Below are positions 45,779 through 54,676 of a stretch of 64,000 bases of DNA, piece by piece. The DNA comes from Sinorhizobium meliloti 4H41 (GTDB taxonomy: Bacteria; Pseudomonadota; Alphaproteobacteria; Rhizobiales; Rhizobiaceae). Positions within the stretch are counted from its first letter, which is position 1, and each line of letters starts with the position of its first letter. The stretch is from the NCBI RefSeq assembly GCF_000375585.1, contig NZ_AQWP01000007.1:124538-188537 (forward strand), given 5' to 3'. Under the pieces are notes generated by a model. It had not been told where the DNA came from and did not search any database. It saw only the letters and a program-made list of their open reading frames with translations. The position numbers and the translations under genes were made by a program.

Positions 45779-46156
45779 TCACTGCTCGGCGCTGTCTCGC
45801 AGCACTTCGTCGGCCTTCTGGTAATGCCGTTCCTTGATCTGGCCGCTGATCGCGGCGAAGGCGGCCGTCAATACGGCGATGTCGTCGGAGAAGCCGATCA
45901 TGGCCAGCATGTCCGGTACGAAATCGAGCGGCAGGACGAAATAGCCGAGCGCCGCGAGCAGAATGCCGCGCGTGCGCGTCGGCGTCGCCGGATCCACTGC
46001 GCAATAATAGGCGGCGACGAGGTCGCGGCTGAAGGGAATCTGCCGGGCCGCGCGCCGGAAGGTCGGCCAGAACCGGCGGCGCACCTTGTGTTCCTTGCGC
46101 TCCTGCTCGGATTCCTCGCCGGGGAGGAGAATTTCACCGATCTTGATATCGTCCAT
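45779..46156 (-). CDS. YkvA family protein (DUF1232)
   Basis: The 125-residue protein has the DUF1232 core: VAAYYCAVDPATPTRTRGILLAALGYFVLPLDFVPDMLAMIGFSDDIAVLTAA, with the LPxDxxPD signature and one to two hydrophobic segments. The function is unknown; members are small membrane-associated proteins. Confidence 0.85.
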   Translation of the reverse strand: MDDIKIGEILLPGEESEQERKEHKVRRRFWPTFRRAARQIPFSRDLVAAYYCAVDPATPTRTRGILLAALGYFVLPLDFVPDMLAMIGFSDDIAVLTAAFAAISGQIKERHYQKADEVLRDSAEQ

Positions 46157-46233
46157 CGCGTCGATTCCGGTCGTTCAGGGTACTGCGCGGCATTGTAGTG
46201 CCGCAGCCTGATATGGGAACGGTGGCCGCTATT

Positions 46234-46306
46234 TCAAATGGCCGGGCATGCGCCTCTTATTCGATATGGTCGGGCATGAGGCCCTTATTTCATATGGTCG
46301 GGCATG
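46234..46306. repeat. 28-bp triplication covering the phhB 3' end
   Basis: The core GGGCATG recurs at 46244, 46272 and 46300, a spacing of exactly 28 bases twice. Each unit contains TTCATATGGTCGGGCATG with a few changes (copies 1 and 2 are more diverged). The copy nearest phhB encodes its last residues (MPDHMK and stop); the other two lie beyond the stop and are non-coding remnants. Confidence 0.85.
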
Positions 46307-46602
46307 CGGCCCTCGGCCGCCCGGTCCATCTTTGCCGCCAATTTGAAATCGAGTTCGGTCAGTCCTTCCGCGTCGTGAGTCGACAGGGTCACGTCCACCT
46401 TGTTGTAGACGTTGAACCATTCCGGATGATGATTGAGCTTTTCGGCGGCGAAGGCGCATTGCGTCATGAAGGTGAAGGCCTCGGCGAAGGTCTTGAACCG
46501 GAAGGTCTTCCATATAGAGCCGCCGTCCTCCGCAAGGACCCAGCCCTCCATCTTGTGCAAATGCTCGGCGATGGCCGCCGCGTCCAATTTTTCCGGCCGC
46601 AT
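46285..46602 (-). CDS. phhB: 4a-hydroxytetrahydrobiopterin dehydratase (PCD/DCoH)
   Basis: The 105-residue protein has the PCD fold markers: [27 protein letters not shown], and the active-site [31 protein letters not shown] with the paired His. It recycles the pterin cofactor of aromatic amino-acid hydroxylases and also affects molybdopterin chemistry in some bacteria. No phenylalanine hydroxylase gene is adjacent. The ATG at 46602 is preceded by AGGAGGAA. The 3' end is the source of a 28-bp tandem triplication. Confidence 0.92.
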   Translation of the reverse strand: MRPEKLDAAAIAEHLHKMEGWVLAEDGGSIWKTFRFKTFAEAFTFMTQCAFAAEKLNHHPEWFNVYNKVDVTLSTHDAEGLTELDFKLAAKMDRAAEGRMPDHMK

Positions 46603-46730
46603 GCTGTTCCTCCTTGTGCATCCCGTCCTTATCAACGAACTTGCCCGCGACAATGTTCACGCGCAAGCCCGCCGCTCGACGAGGACGTTCCGATCCCTGT
46701 CCGGGAGCCGGCGGAGGCCTTCGGGGCGCT

Positions 46731-47318
46731 TTACCAGACGCTCGAAGCAGGATGCTCCTCATTGCTCGCGAGGTTCGAGCGCTCTTCGTGAAGCGGGAAG
46801 ACCTCTTCCGTGAGATAAGGGCCGCCGCCGACCGAATCGCGTGACGACAGGAGCACGAAGCGGGAGACGGTGAAGGGAGCGGTGACGAAATTACCGCGCC
46901 CGGAGAGATATTCGACGACATCCTCGACGCGCGAGGAGCGCAGGCGCGCCAGCGTCACATGCGGGGTGAACTTTCGCGGATCCGAGGGCAGCCCTATGCG
47001 CTGGCAGATGCGCTCGATTTCGGCCTGAAGGGCGAACATTTCGGAAGCCATGCTGACGCCGGCCCAGACGGAGTGCGGTTTCTTGGAACCGAAGGCGCCG
47101 GTGCCCGACAGCTGCAGCTGAAACTCGGGCCGTTCGATGCGGTCAAGCCTGTCGATGATCTCGTCGGCGGTTCGCCAGTCGACGTCGCCGATGAAGCGGA
47201 GCGTGATGTGGTAATTCTCCACATCGATCCAACGAGCTCCGGGAAGACCTCCGCGCAGCAAGGAAAGACTCATTGCTGCATTGCGCGGAATTTCGAGGGC
47301 GGTGAATAGTCTCGGCAT
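46731..47318 (-). CDS. thpR: RNA 2',3'-cyclic phosphodiesterase (LigT/ThpR)
   Basis: The 195-residue 2H phosphoesterase has both HxT motifs: NYHITLRFIGD (around 36-46) and FTPHVTLARLRS (around 116-127). The family opens 2',3'-cyclic phosphates and can ligate tRNA halves in vitro. The C-terminal 20 residues (SNLASNEEHPASSVW) are lineage-specific. Confidence 0.9.
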   Translation of the reverse strand: MPRLFTALEIPRNAAMSLSLLRGGLPGARWIDVENYHITLRFIGDVDWRTADEIIDRLDRIERPEFQLQLSGTGAFGSKKPHSVWAGVSMASEMFALQAEIERICQRIGLPSDPRKFTPHVTLARLRSSRVEDVVEYLSGRGNFVTAPFTVSRFVLLSSRDSVGGGPYLTEEVFPLHEERSNLASNEEHPASSVW

Positions 47319-47432
47319 GGCGAGCTCCCCGAATCTCTTGCAGATGCTTGAAGCGAATCACGCATCGCATCTGCACGCAACCATTATTTGTCCCGTCGGA
47401 ACGTTTACTTTCCCTTAACTGTGGATGCGCTG

Positions 47433-48074
47433 TCATTCTCCTTTCGCAAGTGAGCGGACGAAAAGCTCCGCCGTCGGCAGGAAGCGCTCTACCATGACGC
47501 CGACACCCCCGCCGTTCGGATGCATGCCGTCGTCGAGCTTAAGGCCGACCTCGGTCACGACGCCGTCGAGGAAGAAAGGGTAGAAGACGAGATTGTGTTC
47601 CTTTGCGAGGTCGGGATAGATCGGATTGAAGCGCGCCGCATAATCCGGCCCCATGTTCGGCGGCGCCATCATTCCCGCGAGCAGGACGGCGATGCCGCGC
47701 TCCTTGAGGCGCGCGACCATCGCCTCCAGATTCTTGCGCGTCTCTTCCGGCGGGATGCCGCGCAGCGCGTCGTTGGCGCCGAGCTCGAGGATTACGCCGT
47801 CTGTTCCGTCGGGGATCGACCAATCGATGCGGGCAAGACCGCTGGAGGTGGTGTCGCCGGATACGCCGGCATTGGCGATCGTGACGGCGAGCCCCTTGTC
47901 CTTAAGGGCCTTTTCGAGGCGGGCGGGGAAGGCATCTTCCGGGGGGAGTTGGTAGCCGGCCATCAGGCTGTCGCCGAAGCCGACGAGGCTGACGGGCTCG
48001 GCGCGAGCCGCCGCCGATAACACGATTGTCATTGTCAGGCCGAATAAAATGGGCAGAAAGTCTTTTAATGCCAT
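47433..48074 (-). CDS. Arylesterase/lysophospholipase (SGNH/GDSL, TesA-like)
   Basis: The 213-residue secreted esterase has a signal peptide (about 1-26), block I GFGDSLMAGYQL with the nucleophilic Ser, block III GANDALRG, and block V DGMHPNGGG with Asp-x-x-His. It matches TesA-type periplasmic arylesterases. It is divergent from a YbbA-YbbP ABC system, the same neighbourhood as in E. coli (tesA next to ybbAP). Confidence 0.88.
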   Translation of the reverse strand: MALKDFLPILFGLTMTIVLSAAARAEPVSLVGFGDSLMAGYQLPPEDAFPARLEKALKDKGLAVTIANAGVSGDTTSSGLARIDWSIPDGTDGVILELGANDALRGIPPEETRKNLEAMVARLKERGIAVLLAGMMAPPNMGPDYAARFNPIYPDLAKEHNLVFYPFFLDGVVTEVGLKLDDGMHPNGGGVGVMVERFLPTAELFVRSLAKGE

Positions 48075-48144
48075 AGGCTCGTTCCTAAATCGGCGGACAA
48101 TTGTTTGATGATCCGTATCAAATTTTCATATAGGGCTCTTTCGC

Positions 48145-48864
48145 GTGGCAAAAACCATCATCGAGTTGAAAAATGCGGATCTGACGCTGGGCGAAGCCGC
48201 GGCGTCCGTGCATGTGCTGAAGGGCGTAAGCCTCGCGATCGATGCCGGCGAATCGGTGGGTATCGTCGGCCCCTCGGGCTCGGGCAAATCGACTCTGCTC
48301 ATGGTCATGGCCGGGCTGGAGCGGCTCGACGGCGGCGAAATCATCATTGACGGCACGGCGCTCCACCGCCTCGGCGAGGACGCAGTCGCCGATTTCCGCG
48401 GCCGCAATGTCGGCATCGTTTTCCAGTCCTTCCATCTCATCCCGAACATGACCGCGCTCGAGAACGTCGCGGTGCCGCTCGAGCTCGCGAATGTCCGCAA
48501 TGCATTCGACATAGCGCGTAAGGAACTGATCGCCGTGGGGCTCGGCGAACGGCTGACGCACTACCCCGGGCAGCTTTCCGGCGGCGAACAGCAGCGCGTG
48601 GCGATCGCCCGGGCGCTCGCGCCCTCTCCGAAGCTGCTGATCGCCGACGAGCCGACGGGCAACCTCGACGCGGAGACCGGCCGACAGATCGCCGACCTCC
48701 TCTTTGCCGAACAGCGCGAGCGTGGCATGACGCTCGTTCTCGTCACGCATGATGCGGCGCTCGCCGGACGCTGCGAAAGACAGATACGCGTCCGCTCCGG
48801 TGAAATCGTCCCCGACGCTGAACGGCTCTCCGCCTCGGCCCGGCAGGGAGCCGTGTCCGCATGA
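48145..48864 (+). CDS. ABC transporter ATP-binding protein (YbbA/LolD-like)
   Basis: The 239-residue ATPase has Walker A GPSGSGKST (43-51), the LSGGEQQRVAIARAL signature, Walker B LLIADEPTGNLD, and the H-loop VTHD. It belongs to the MacB/LolD/FtsE group. It overlaps the FtsX-type permease by four bases. Confidence 0.9.
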   Translation: MAKTIIELKNADLTLGEAAASVHVLKGVSLAIDAGESVGIVGPSGSGKSTLLMVMAGLERLDGGEIIIDGTALHRLGEDAVADFRGRNVGIVFQSFHLIPNMTALENVAVPLELANVRNAFDIARKELIAVGLGERLTHYPGQLSGGEQQRVAIARALAPSPKLLIADEPTGNLDAETGRQIADLLFAEQRERGMTLVLVTHDAALAGRCERQIRVRSGEIVPDAERLSASARQGAVSA

Positions 48865-51452
48865 GCGGGACGGTTGCCGTCCGGCGGCTGCTCCCGACGA
48901 TTTCCCTGCGCCCTCTGCTCGCGCTTCGCCCGCTGTTCGCGCTTCGTCTGGCGCTCCGGGAAATGCGCGGGGGCCTGAGGGGCTTCTATATTTTCCTCGC
49001 CTGCATCGCCCTCGGTACGACCGCGATCGCCGGGGTCAACTCGCTGTCCCAGTCGATCAGCGAAACGATCGCCTCGCAAGGGCAGGAACTGCTCGCCGGC
49101 GACATCCGGTTCGAGCTCAACAATCGGGTGGCGACCGCGGACGAGCGTGCCTTCCTCCAGGGTCTCGGCGAGGTTTCGGTATCCGCGGGTCTGCGTTCCA
49201 TGGCGCGGCTCCCGGACGGCTCCAACCAGGCGCTGGTGGAGCTCAAGGCCGTGGACGGCGCCTACCCGCTTTACGGCAAGCTCGAAAGCGAGCCGGCAAA
49301 GCCGCTCCCTGAATTGCTGGCGAAGGACGGCGAGGTGTTCGGCGCAGTCGCCGCACCGCTGCTTCTCGAGCGCCTCGGCATCTCGCCGGGCGCGGAAATT
49401 CTCATCGGCAATGCGCGTATCCGGGTCGGCGCGGTACTCGCCAGCGAACCCGACGCTCTTTCCGACGGCTTCGGTTTCGCGCCGCGGCTGATGATTTCCT
49501 CCGATGCGCTTGCCGCTTCCGGGCTCGTGCAGACCGGCAGCCTTGTCGAACACACCTACAAGGTCCGCCTGCCGGATCCCGCAGACGTGCCGCTCATTCG
49601 CGTGCAGGCCGAGACGCGCTTTCCCTCCGCCGGCTGGTCGATACGGACGAGCGGCAATGCCGCACCCTCCCTCAATGCAAACATCACGCGTTTCTCCCAA
49701 TTCCTGACGCTCGTCGGGCTGACGGCGCTGATCGTCGGAGGCGTGGGGGTTGCCAACGCCGTACGCTCCTATCTCGACGGCAAGCGCAGCGTCATCGCGA
49801 CTTTCAAATGTCTCGGCGCTCCGGCGTCGCTGGTCGCGATGATCTACCTTGCGCAGATCCTGATGATCGCCCTCATCGGGATCGCGATCGGCCTCGTGCT
49901 CGGCGCTCTCATCCCCTTCGTGGCAGCGCAGTTCCTTGCCGGCCTGCTGCCCGTATCCACCGCATTCGTGCTCTATCCCTCGGCCCTGGGTCTTGCGGCG
50001 CTTTTCGGCCTTCTGACGGCGCTGACCTTCGCCATCCTGCCGCTCGGGCGGGCGCGCCGTGTGCCGGCAACCGCGCTTTTCCGGCAGCAGGGTTTCGAGC
50101 CGGCCGGCTTGCCTGCCCTGCCCTATCTCGCCGGCGCCTTCATCTGCCTGGCAGGACTTGCCGGGCTCGCGGTCTGGGCCGCCTATGACCGTTCCATTTC
50201 GCTGATCTTTCTTGGCGCGATCGCCTTTGCCTTCATCGTGCTGCGCGGGGTTTCGCTCCTCATATCCTGGCTGGCGCGGCGCAGCCCGCGCGTCAATTCG
50301 CCGGCGCTGAGACTGGCCATCGGCAACATTCACCGGCCGGGTGCCTTGACGCCGTCGGTGGTGCTGTCGCTCGGCCTCGGCCTCACTCTTCTGGTGACGC
50401 TGGCGCTCATCGACGGCAATCTGCGGCGCGAGCTCACCGGCGACATGGCCGAGCGCGCGCCCAACTTCTTCTTTGTCGACATTCAGGGCAGCGAGATCGA
50501 AGGCTTCCGCTCCGTGCTCGCGGGAGCGATGCCGGAGGGCAAGATCATCGAAGTGCCGATGCTGCGCGGGCGCATCGTCGCGCTCAACGGCGAGGATGTG
50601 AACAGCCGCAACGTTCCCCCCGGCGGCCAATGGGTGCTGCGCGGAGATCGCGGCATCACCTATGCCAAGAACAGGCCGGAAAATTCCAAACTCACCGAAG
50701 GCAGCTGGTGGCCCGAGGACTATGGCGGCGAGCCGCTCGTCTCCTTCTCGGCGGAGGAGGCCCGCGAGCTCGGGCTGAAGCTCGGCGATACGGTGACCGT
50801 CAACGTGCTCGGCCGCAACATCACGGCCCGGATCGCCAATTTCCGCGAGGTCGAGTGGGAGTCCCTTTCGATCAATTTCGTCATGGTCTTCTCGCCGAAC
50901 ACCTTCGCCGGCGCCCCGCATGCCTGGCTCGCGACCATCATCGATCCCGACGCCTCGGCCGAGGAGGAGGCGGCGGTGTTGAAGAGAGTGACGAATGCCT
51001 ACCCGACGATCACCAGCGTGCGCGTGAAGGACGCGCTCGACATCGTCAATACGCTGCTCGGGCAGCTTGCAACTGCGGTGCGCGCGGCCGCGGCGGTCGC
51101 GCTTGTCGCTTCTATCCTCGTGCTTGCCGGCGCACTTGCCGCCGGCAACCGTGCCCGCATTCACGATGCCGTGGTCCTGAAGACGCTCGGCGCGACGCGG
51201 GCGACCCTGATCCGCGCCTTCAGCTACGAATACGTCATTCTCGGCCTGGCGACTGCCGTCTTCGCGCTTTTCGCCGGCAGCGTTTCGGCCTGGTTCGTCG
51301 TCAGCCGCATCATGACCCTGCCGTCGAGCTTCCTGCCGGACGTTGCGGTCGCGACCATCGTTCTTGCGCTGGTCGTGACGGTCGGGATCGGCCTCGCCGG
51401 AACCTGGCGCGTCCTCGGGCAAAAGGCCGCTCCGGTACTGCGGGAACTCTGA
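48861..51452 (+). CDS. FtsX-domain ABC permease (YbbP-like)
   Basis: The 863-residue permease has an N-terminal basic region (LRPLLALRPLFALRLALREM), helix 1, a large periplasmic domain, then two blocks of FtsX-like membrane helices (about 270-440 and 770-860) around a second extracytoplasmic region. This duplicated layout is typical of YbbP. Together with the YbbA-like ATPase and the divergent esterase it probably handles lipids or lipoproteins at the inner membrane; the cargo is unproven. Confidence 0.9.
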   Translation: MSGTVAVRRLLPTISLRPLLALRPLFALRLALREMRGGLRGFYIFLACIALGTTAIAGVNSLSQSISETIASQGQELLAGDIRFELNNRVATADERAFLQGLGEVSVSAGLRSMARLPDGSNQALVELKAVDGAYPLYGKLESEPAKPLPELLAKDGEVFGAVAAPLLLERLGISPGAEILIGNARIRVGAVLASEPDALSDGFGFAPRLMISSDALAASGLVQTGSLVEHTYKVRLPDPADVPLIRVQAETRFPSAGWSIRTSGNAAPSLNANITRFSQFLTLVGLTALIVGGVGVANAVRSYLDGKRSVIATFKCLGAPASLVAMIYLAQILMIALIGIAIGLVLGALIPFVAAQFLAGLLPVSTAFVLYPSALGLAALFGLLTALTFAILPLGRARRVPATALFRQQGFEPAGLPALPYLAGAFICLAGLAGLAVWAAYDRSISLIFLGAIAFAFIVLRGVSLLISWLARRSPRVNSPALRLAIGNIHRPGALTPSVVLSLGLGLTLLVTLALIDGNLRRELTGDMAERAPNFFFVDIQGSEIEGFRSVLAGAMPEGKIIEVPMLRGRIVALNGEDVNSRNVPPGGQWVLRGDRGITYAKNRPENSKLTEGSWWPEDYGGEPLVSFSAEEARELGLKLGDTVTVNVLGRNITARIANFREVEWESLSINFVMVFSPNTFAGAPHAWLATIIDPDASAEEEAAVLKRVTNAYPTITSVRVKDALDIVNTLLGQLATAVRAAAAVALVASILVLAGALAAGNRARIHDAVVLKTLGATRATLIRAFSYEYVILGLATAVFALFAGSVSAWFVVSRIMTLPSSFLPDVAVATIVLALVVTVGIGLAGTWRVLGQKAAPVLREL

Positions 51453-51698
51453 TCCTGCCATGCCTGATGCGCGATTTCGGCCATGACGGCCGAGTTAACC
51501 GTAAATCACTCCAGTTTGATGGTCCGGCGGGCCGACTTTGTTCGATTCCAAGCGCTTCGCCCTTGTGCATGACGGCGTTCACCATCATATTTGTCCACAG
51601 GCATGCTGGAGCCCCGCAGCGGCGCCTGGGCGCGCAAAGGAACGACAAGGTTCGCCGCCCGACACCGTAACTTCAACCGGGGCTTAAATGAGGAAACA
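51453..51698. other. Intergenic stretch before the Bax inhibitor-1 gene
   Basis: No gene is visible in these 246 bases. The ribosome-binding site GAGGAAACA precedes the next start. TTGTCCACA at about 51591-51599 is one mismatch from a DnaA box but lies alone. Confidence 0.4.
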
Positions 51699-52436
51699 AT
51701 GGCTGATCTGAGAAACTACCAAACCCGAATGTCGCCCGCCGGCGCTCAGGCGGGTGCCGTGATCGACGAAGGCCTTCGCGCTTATATGCTGAAGGTCTAC
51801 AACCTGATGGCCCTCGGCCTGGCGATTACCGGCGTGGCAGCTTACGGAACCTATGCGCTTGCCGCCTCTAATCCGGCATTCGCCCAGCTTATCTACGGTT
51901 CTCCCCTGAAGTGGGTCGTGATGCTGGCGCCTCTTGCGCTGGTGTTCTTCCTGAGCTTCCGCATCAATTCCATGAGCGTTTCCGCGGCGCAGACGACTTT
52001 CTGGGTCTATGCGGCGTTGATGGGCCTGTCTCTGTCGTCGATCTTCCTGGTCTTCACCGGCCAGAGCATCGTGCAGACGTTCTTCGTGACGGCTGCTTCG
52101 TTCGGTGCCCTGTCGCTTTACGGCTATACGACGAAGAAGGACCTTTCGGGCCTCGGATCGTTCCTGATCATGGGCCTCTTCGGCGTGATCATCGCATCCG
52201 TCGTCAACATCTTCCTTGCCTCTTCGGCACTCGGCTTCGCGATCTCGGTGATCGGCGTGCTCATCTTCGCCGGCCTGACCGCCTACGACACGCAGAAGCT
52301 CAAGGAAATGTACTTCGAAGGCGATGACGCCTTGGTCGCCGGCCGCAAGGCCATCATGGGTGCGCTGACGCTCTACCTCGACTTCATCAACCTGTTCATG
52401 TTCATGCTGCAGTTCCTTGGCAACAGGAACGAGTAG
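51699..52436 (+). CDS. Bax inhibitor-1/YccA family membrane protein
   Basis: The 245-residue, seven-helix protein (YMLKVYNLMALGLAITGVAAY, LSSIFLVFTGQSIVQTFFVTAASFGALSLYGYTTKKDLSG, DTQKLKEMYFEGDD) matches the BI-1/YccA family. Bacterial members act as pH-gated calcium leaks or inhibit the FtsH protease (YccA). The upstream ATG at 51591 is in frame, but the ATG at 51699 has the ribosome-binding site and gives the family N-terminus. Confidence 0.9.
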   Translation: MADLRNYQTRMSPAGAQAGAVIDEGLRAYMLKVYNLMALGLAITGVAAYGTYALAASNPAFAQLIYGSPLKWVVMLAPLALVFFLSFRINSMSVSAAQTTFWVYAALMGLSLSSIFLVFTGQSIVQTFFVTAASFGALSLYGYTTKKDLSGLGSFLIMGLFGVIIASVVNIFLASSALGFAISVIGVLIFAGLTAYDTQKLKEMYFEGDDALVAGRKAIMGALTLYLDFINLFMFMLQFLGNRNE

Positions 52437-52455
52437 TAGCGAACCGGTTTGACGG

Positions 52456-52480
52456 AAAAGGCGGCTTCGGCCGCCTTTTT
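52456..52480 (+). terminator. Terminator of the Bax inhibitor-1 gene
   Basis: GGCGGC-TTCG-GCCGCC with five T residues on the 3' side and five A on the 5' side; it works on both strands. Confidence 0.92.
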
Positions 52481-52561
52481 GTTTGCCCGAAACCGGCCTT
52501 GATCGATCCGGCGCATCCATGCGAGACAGTACATCTCCAGCCATAATGCGCGAAGAATTCC

Positions 52562-53119
52562 ATGACCGCCACGCTCCGCGACGCCGTTGCCGCCGACCTC
52601 CGCTCGATCACCGAGATCTATCGCGAGTCCGTTTTGAACGGGGTCGCGACCTATGAGGAGACGCCGCCATCCGAAGCCGAGATGGCGCTCCGCTTCTCCA
52701 CGATCACCGGCAACGGCTACCCCTATGTGGTCGCGCTGGACGAGCGTGGCGCGGTTATCGGCTATGCCTATGCCTCCGCCTTCCGCAACCGCACCGCCTA
52801 TCGGTTCCTGGTGGAGGATTCGATCTATCTTTCGCCGGAAGCACGGGGCAAGGGCATCGGCAAGGCGCTGCTTTCCGAACTGATCGGGCGCTGTACGGCT
52901 CTCGGCTTCCGCCAGATGATAGCGGTAATCGGCGGGGCGCACCCCTCATCGATCGCCCTGCACCGGGCGCTCGGCTTCGAACTGCAGGGGCTGATGAAGG
53001 CAACCGGCTTCAAGCATGGCCGGTGGCTTGATACGGCCTTCATGCAGCGGCCGCTCGGAGAAGGAACCGCAACGAAGCCCGCCGAGGGCGTCTATCCGGA
53101 TACGCTTTATAGGAGCTGA
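52562..53119 (+). CDS. GNAT N-acetyltransferase (phosphinothricin/methionine-sulfoximine type)
   Basis: The 185-residue GNAT enzyme has the acetyl-CoA-binding EDSIYLSPEARGKGIGKALL and the pattern NGVATYEETPPSEAEM, RTAYRFLVEDSIYL and GFKHGRWLDTAFMQ seen in phosphinothricin and methionine-sulfone acetyltransferases. It may detoxify glutamine-synthetase inhibitors; the true substrate is unknown. Confidence 0.87.
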   Translation: MTATLRDAVAADLRSITEIYRESVLNGVATYEETPPSEAEMALRFSTITGNGYPYVVALDERGAVIGYAYASAFRNRTAYRFLVEDSIYLSPEARGKGIGKALLSELIGRCTALGFRQMIAVIGGAHPSSIALHRALGFELQGLMKATGFKHGRWLDTAFMQRPLGEGTATKPAEGVYPDTLYRS

Positions 53120-53136
53120 GCTTGCGCAGGTGAGCT

Positions 53137-53754
53137 TCAAGCGTCAAATTCAGCGCCCAATTCCCGTTCGGTGAGGATGCGGTCGATCAGACCCCACTCC
53201 AGAGCTTCTTCCGCCGTCATGAAACGGTCGCGATCCATCGCGCGCTCGAATTCTTCATATGTTCGCCCGCAATGCTCGGCATAAAGCCGCGTCATGCGGT
53301 GTTTGGTTCGCCTGATTTCCTCGGCATGGATGAGCATATCGGAGGCCCGTCCCTGAAAGCCGCCCGAAGGTTGATGGACGAGGATGCTTGCATTGGGCAG
53401 GGCGGTGCGCTCGCCCGCTTCGCCTGCCATCAGCAGGAACGAACCCATCGAACGGGCCGTCCCCATGCAAAGCGTATGCACGGGCGCCCGGATGTAACGC
53501 ATCGTGTCGTACATCGCGAAGCCGCTGGTAACGACACCGCCGGGCGAGTTTATATAGAGTTGGATCGGTTTTTTAGGGCTTTCGGCTTCCAGGAACAACA
53601 ACTGTGCGCAAACGAGAGCAGACACTGCATCGTTCACCTCGCCGTTCAGAAAGATTATTCGCTCACGCAGCAGGCGGGAATAGATGTCGAATGAGCGCTC
53701 GCCACGGCTGGATTGCTCGACGACCATAGGGACGAGTTGCATCGCTTCGCGCAT
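53137..53754 (-). CDS. clpP: ATP-dependent Clp protease proteolytic subunit (ClpP paralogue)
   Basis: The 205-residue peptidase has the nucleophile Ser102 ([15 protein letters not shown]), the catalytic His127 ([12 protein letters not shown]) and Asp near 176 (DRDRFM). Ser/His spacing and the INSPGG oxyanion loop are intact. The segment TARSMGS replaces the usual QAASMGA, marking it as a secondary paralogue. No clpX or other unfoldase lies nearby. The ATG at 53754 is preferred (AGGAG eight bases upstream); the frame continues to 53820. Confidence 0.93.
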   Translation of the reverse strand: MREAMQLVPMVVEQSSRGERSFDIYSRLLRERIIFLNGEVNDAVSALVCAQLLFLEAESPKKPIQLYINSPGGVVTSGFAMYDTMRYIRAPVHTLCMGTARSMGSFLLMAGEAGERTALPNASILVHQPSGGFQGRASDMLIHAEEIRRTKHRMTRLYAEHCGRTYEEFERAMDRDRFMTAEEALEWGLIDRILTERELGAEFDA

Positions 53755-53798
53755 AGGCGAACTCCTGTCTGATGAGCTTGTTTTGGTAGAATGAGGCG

Positions 53799-54158
53799 TC
53801 AGGCGGCGCGCATCAGCCAAAGCCGGTTGCTGTTCGCCGCCGGCGGAGTTCGCGGAGCCAGCCGCTCATCCTCCAGCCCATGGATAATTTTCAGAATCGT
53901 GCCGCCGTCATTGCTGGGCCTGACCTGGAACGCCACGAGGCTTTCGAGAAAGGGAGGTTCGTCGTCGCGCATTCTGTAGCGAATTTCCTTGCCCGGTGCG
54001 GTGGAGACAGGCTCAGCCCCAGCCAGTTCCCGCCTGGGCAGCCATCGCTCACGGAACTCAGGCATGCTGATTGCCCGCCACACCTTTTCGGGCGATTCAT
54101 CGAGTTCGTATTCGAGCACCAGATTCCTTGCCGGCTCGTTCAGTTCCACATCGTTCAT
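53799..54158 (-). CDS. SRPBCC/AHSA1-domain protein
   Basis: The 119-residue protein ([28 protein letters not shown]) matches the activator-of-Hsp90/CalC/START-like family. Its start overlaps the stop of the ArsR gene (ATGA), the standard pairing of ArsR repressors with AHSA1-domain proteins of unknown ligand. Confidence 0.85.
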   Translation of the reverse strand: MNDVELNEPARNLVLEYELDESPEKVWRAISMPEFRERWLPRRELAGAEPVSTAPGKEIRYRMRDDEPPFLESLVAFQVRPSNDGGTILKIIHGLEDERLAPRTPPAANSNRLWLMRAA

Positions 54159-54469
54159 TGATCCATATCCCTCAGCAAGACCTTCAACGCATCGATCCGC
54201 GCCGGCCAGTAGGCGCGATACTTCGCCAGCCATCCGGCAACGAGCGCCAGCCCCTCCGGGTCGACCTCGTAGTTCACGAAGCGCCCCTGCCGTTCCTCCC
54301 GAACCAGCTTTGCATTACGCAACACGTGGAGATGTTGGGACATGGCCGGCTGGCTGATGTCCATTCCGTTGCGCAAGGCACTGGCGTTCATGCTTCCGCT
54401 CGCCAGCTTCTCGAAGATTGCACGGCGTGTCGGGTCGGCGAGCGCTTTGAATATGTCGTTCTCAGTCAT
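54155..54469 (-). CDS. ArsR/SmtB family transcriptional regulator
   Basis: The 104-residue winged-helix protein begins MTENDIFKALADPTRRAIFEKLASG and has the recognition helix in DISQPAMSQHLHVLRNAKLV. The metal-binding ELCVCDL-type Cys motif is absent, so it is not an arsenic or zinc sensor. The perfect palindrome just upstream is its likely operator; autoregulation of the arsR-AHSA1 pair is expected. Confidence 0.9.
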   Translation of the reverse strand: MTENDIFKALADPTRRAIFEKLASGSMNASALRNGMDISQPAMSQHLHVLRNAKLVREERQGRFVNYEVDPEGLALVAGWLAKYRAYWPARIDALKVLLRDMDQ

Positions 54470-54473
54470 GACG

Positions 54474-54497
54474 TCAGATAAGCATACACTTATCTGA
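54474..54497 (-). promoter_or_regulatory. Operator of the ArsR-AHSA1 pair
   Basis: TCAGATAAG-CATACA-CTTATCTGA is a perfect 9-bp inverted repeat with a 6-base spacer, four bases upstream of the arsR ATG. Confidence 0.75.
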
Positions 54498-54602
54498 TTC
54501 GCAACACGGATGGCACGCTTCGATGCAAGCGGTTTGGCGCCGCCAACCGATTCAGGGATAAATCCGCACGCGGGAAGAGGGGGCCGAGGCGAAGCGCTGC
54601 CG

Positions 54603-54657
54603 CTTGTCCCTTCGCCCCGCCTGCGGGGAGAAGGTGCCGGCAGGCGGATGAGGGGCG
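54603..54657. repeat. RIME-like half element
   Basis: The CTTCGCCCCGC/GCGGGGAGAAGG palindrome is followed by GCCGGCAGGCGGATGAGG. Only one half of the usual symmetric element is present. Confidence 0.7.
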
Positions 54658-54676
54658 GCTCCGAGTGATATGTCGG

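Noticed and set aside
48561..51461. 966-codon open frame antisense to the YbbP-like permease gene
   Set aside because: It is a shadow of the forward gene; the translation is Arg/Asp/Glu-rich low complexity with no domain.
51591..51599. DnaA-box-like TTGTCCACA
   Set aside because: A single copy with one mismatch and no cluster or AT-rich unwinding region; not an origin.
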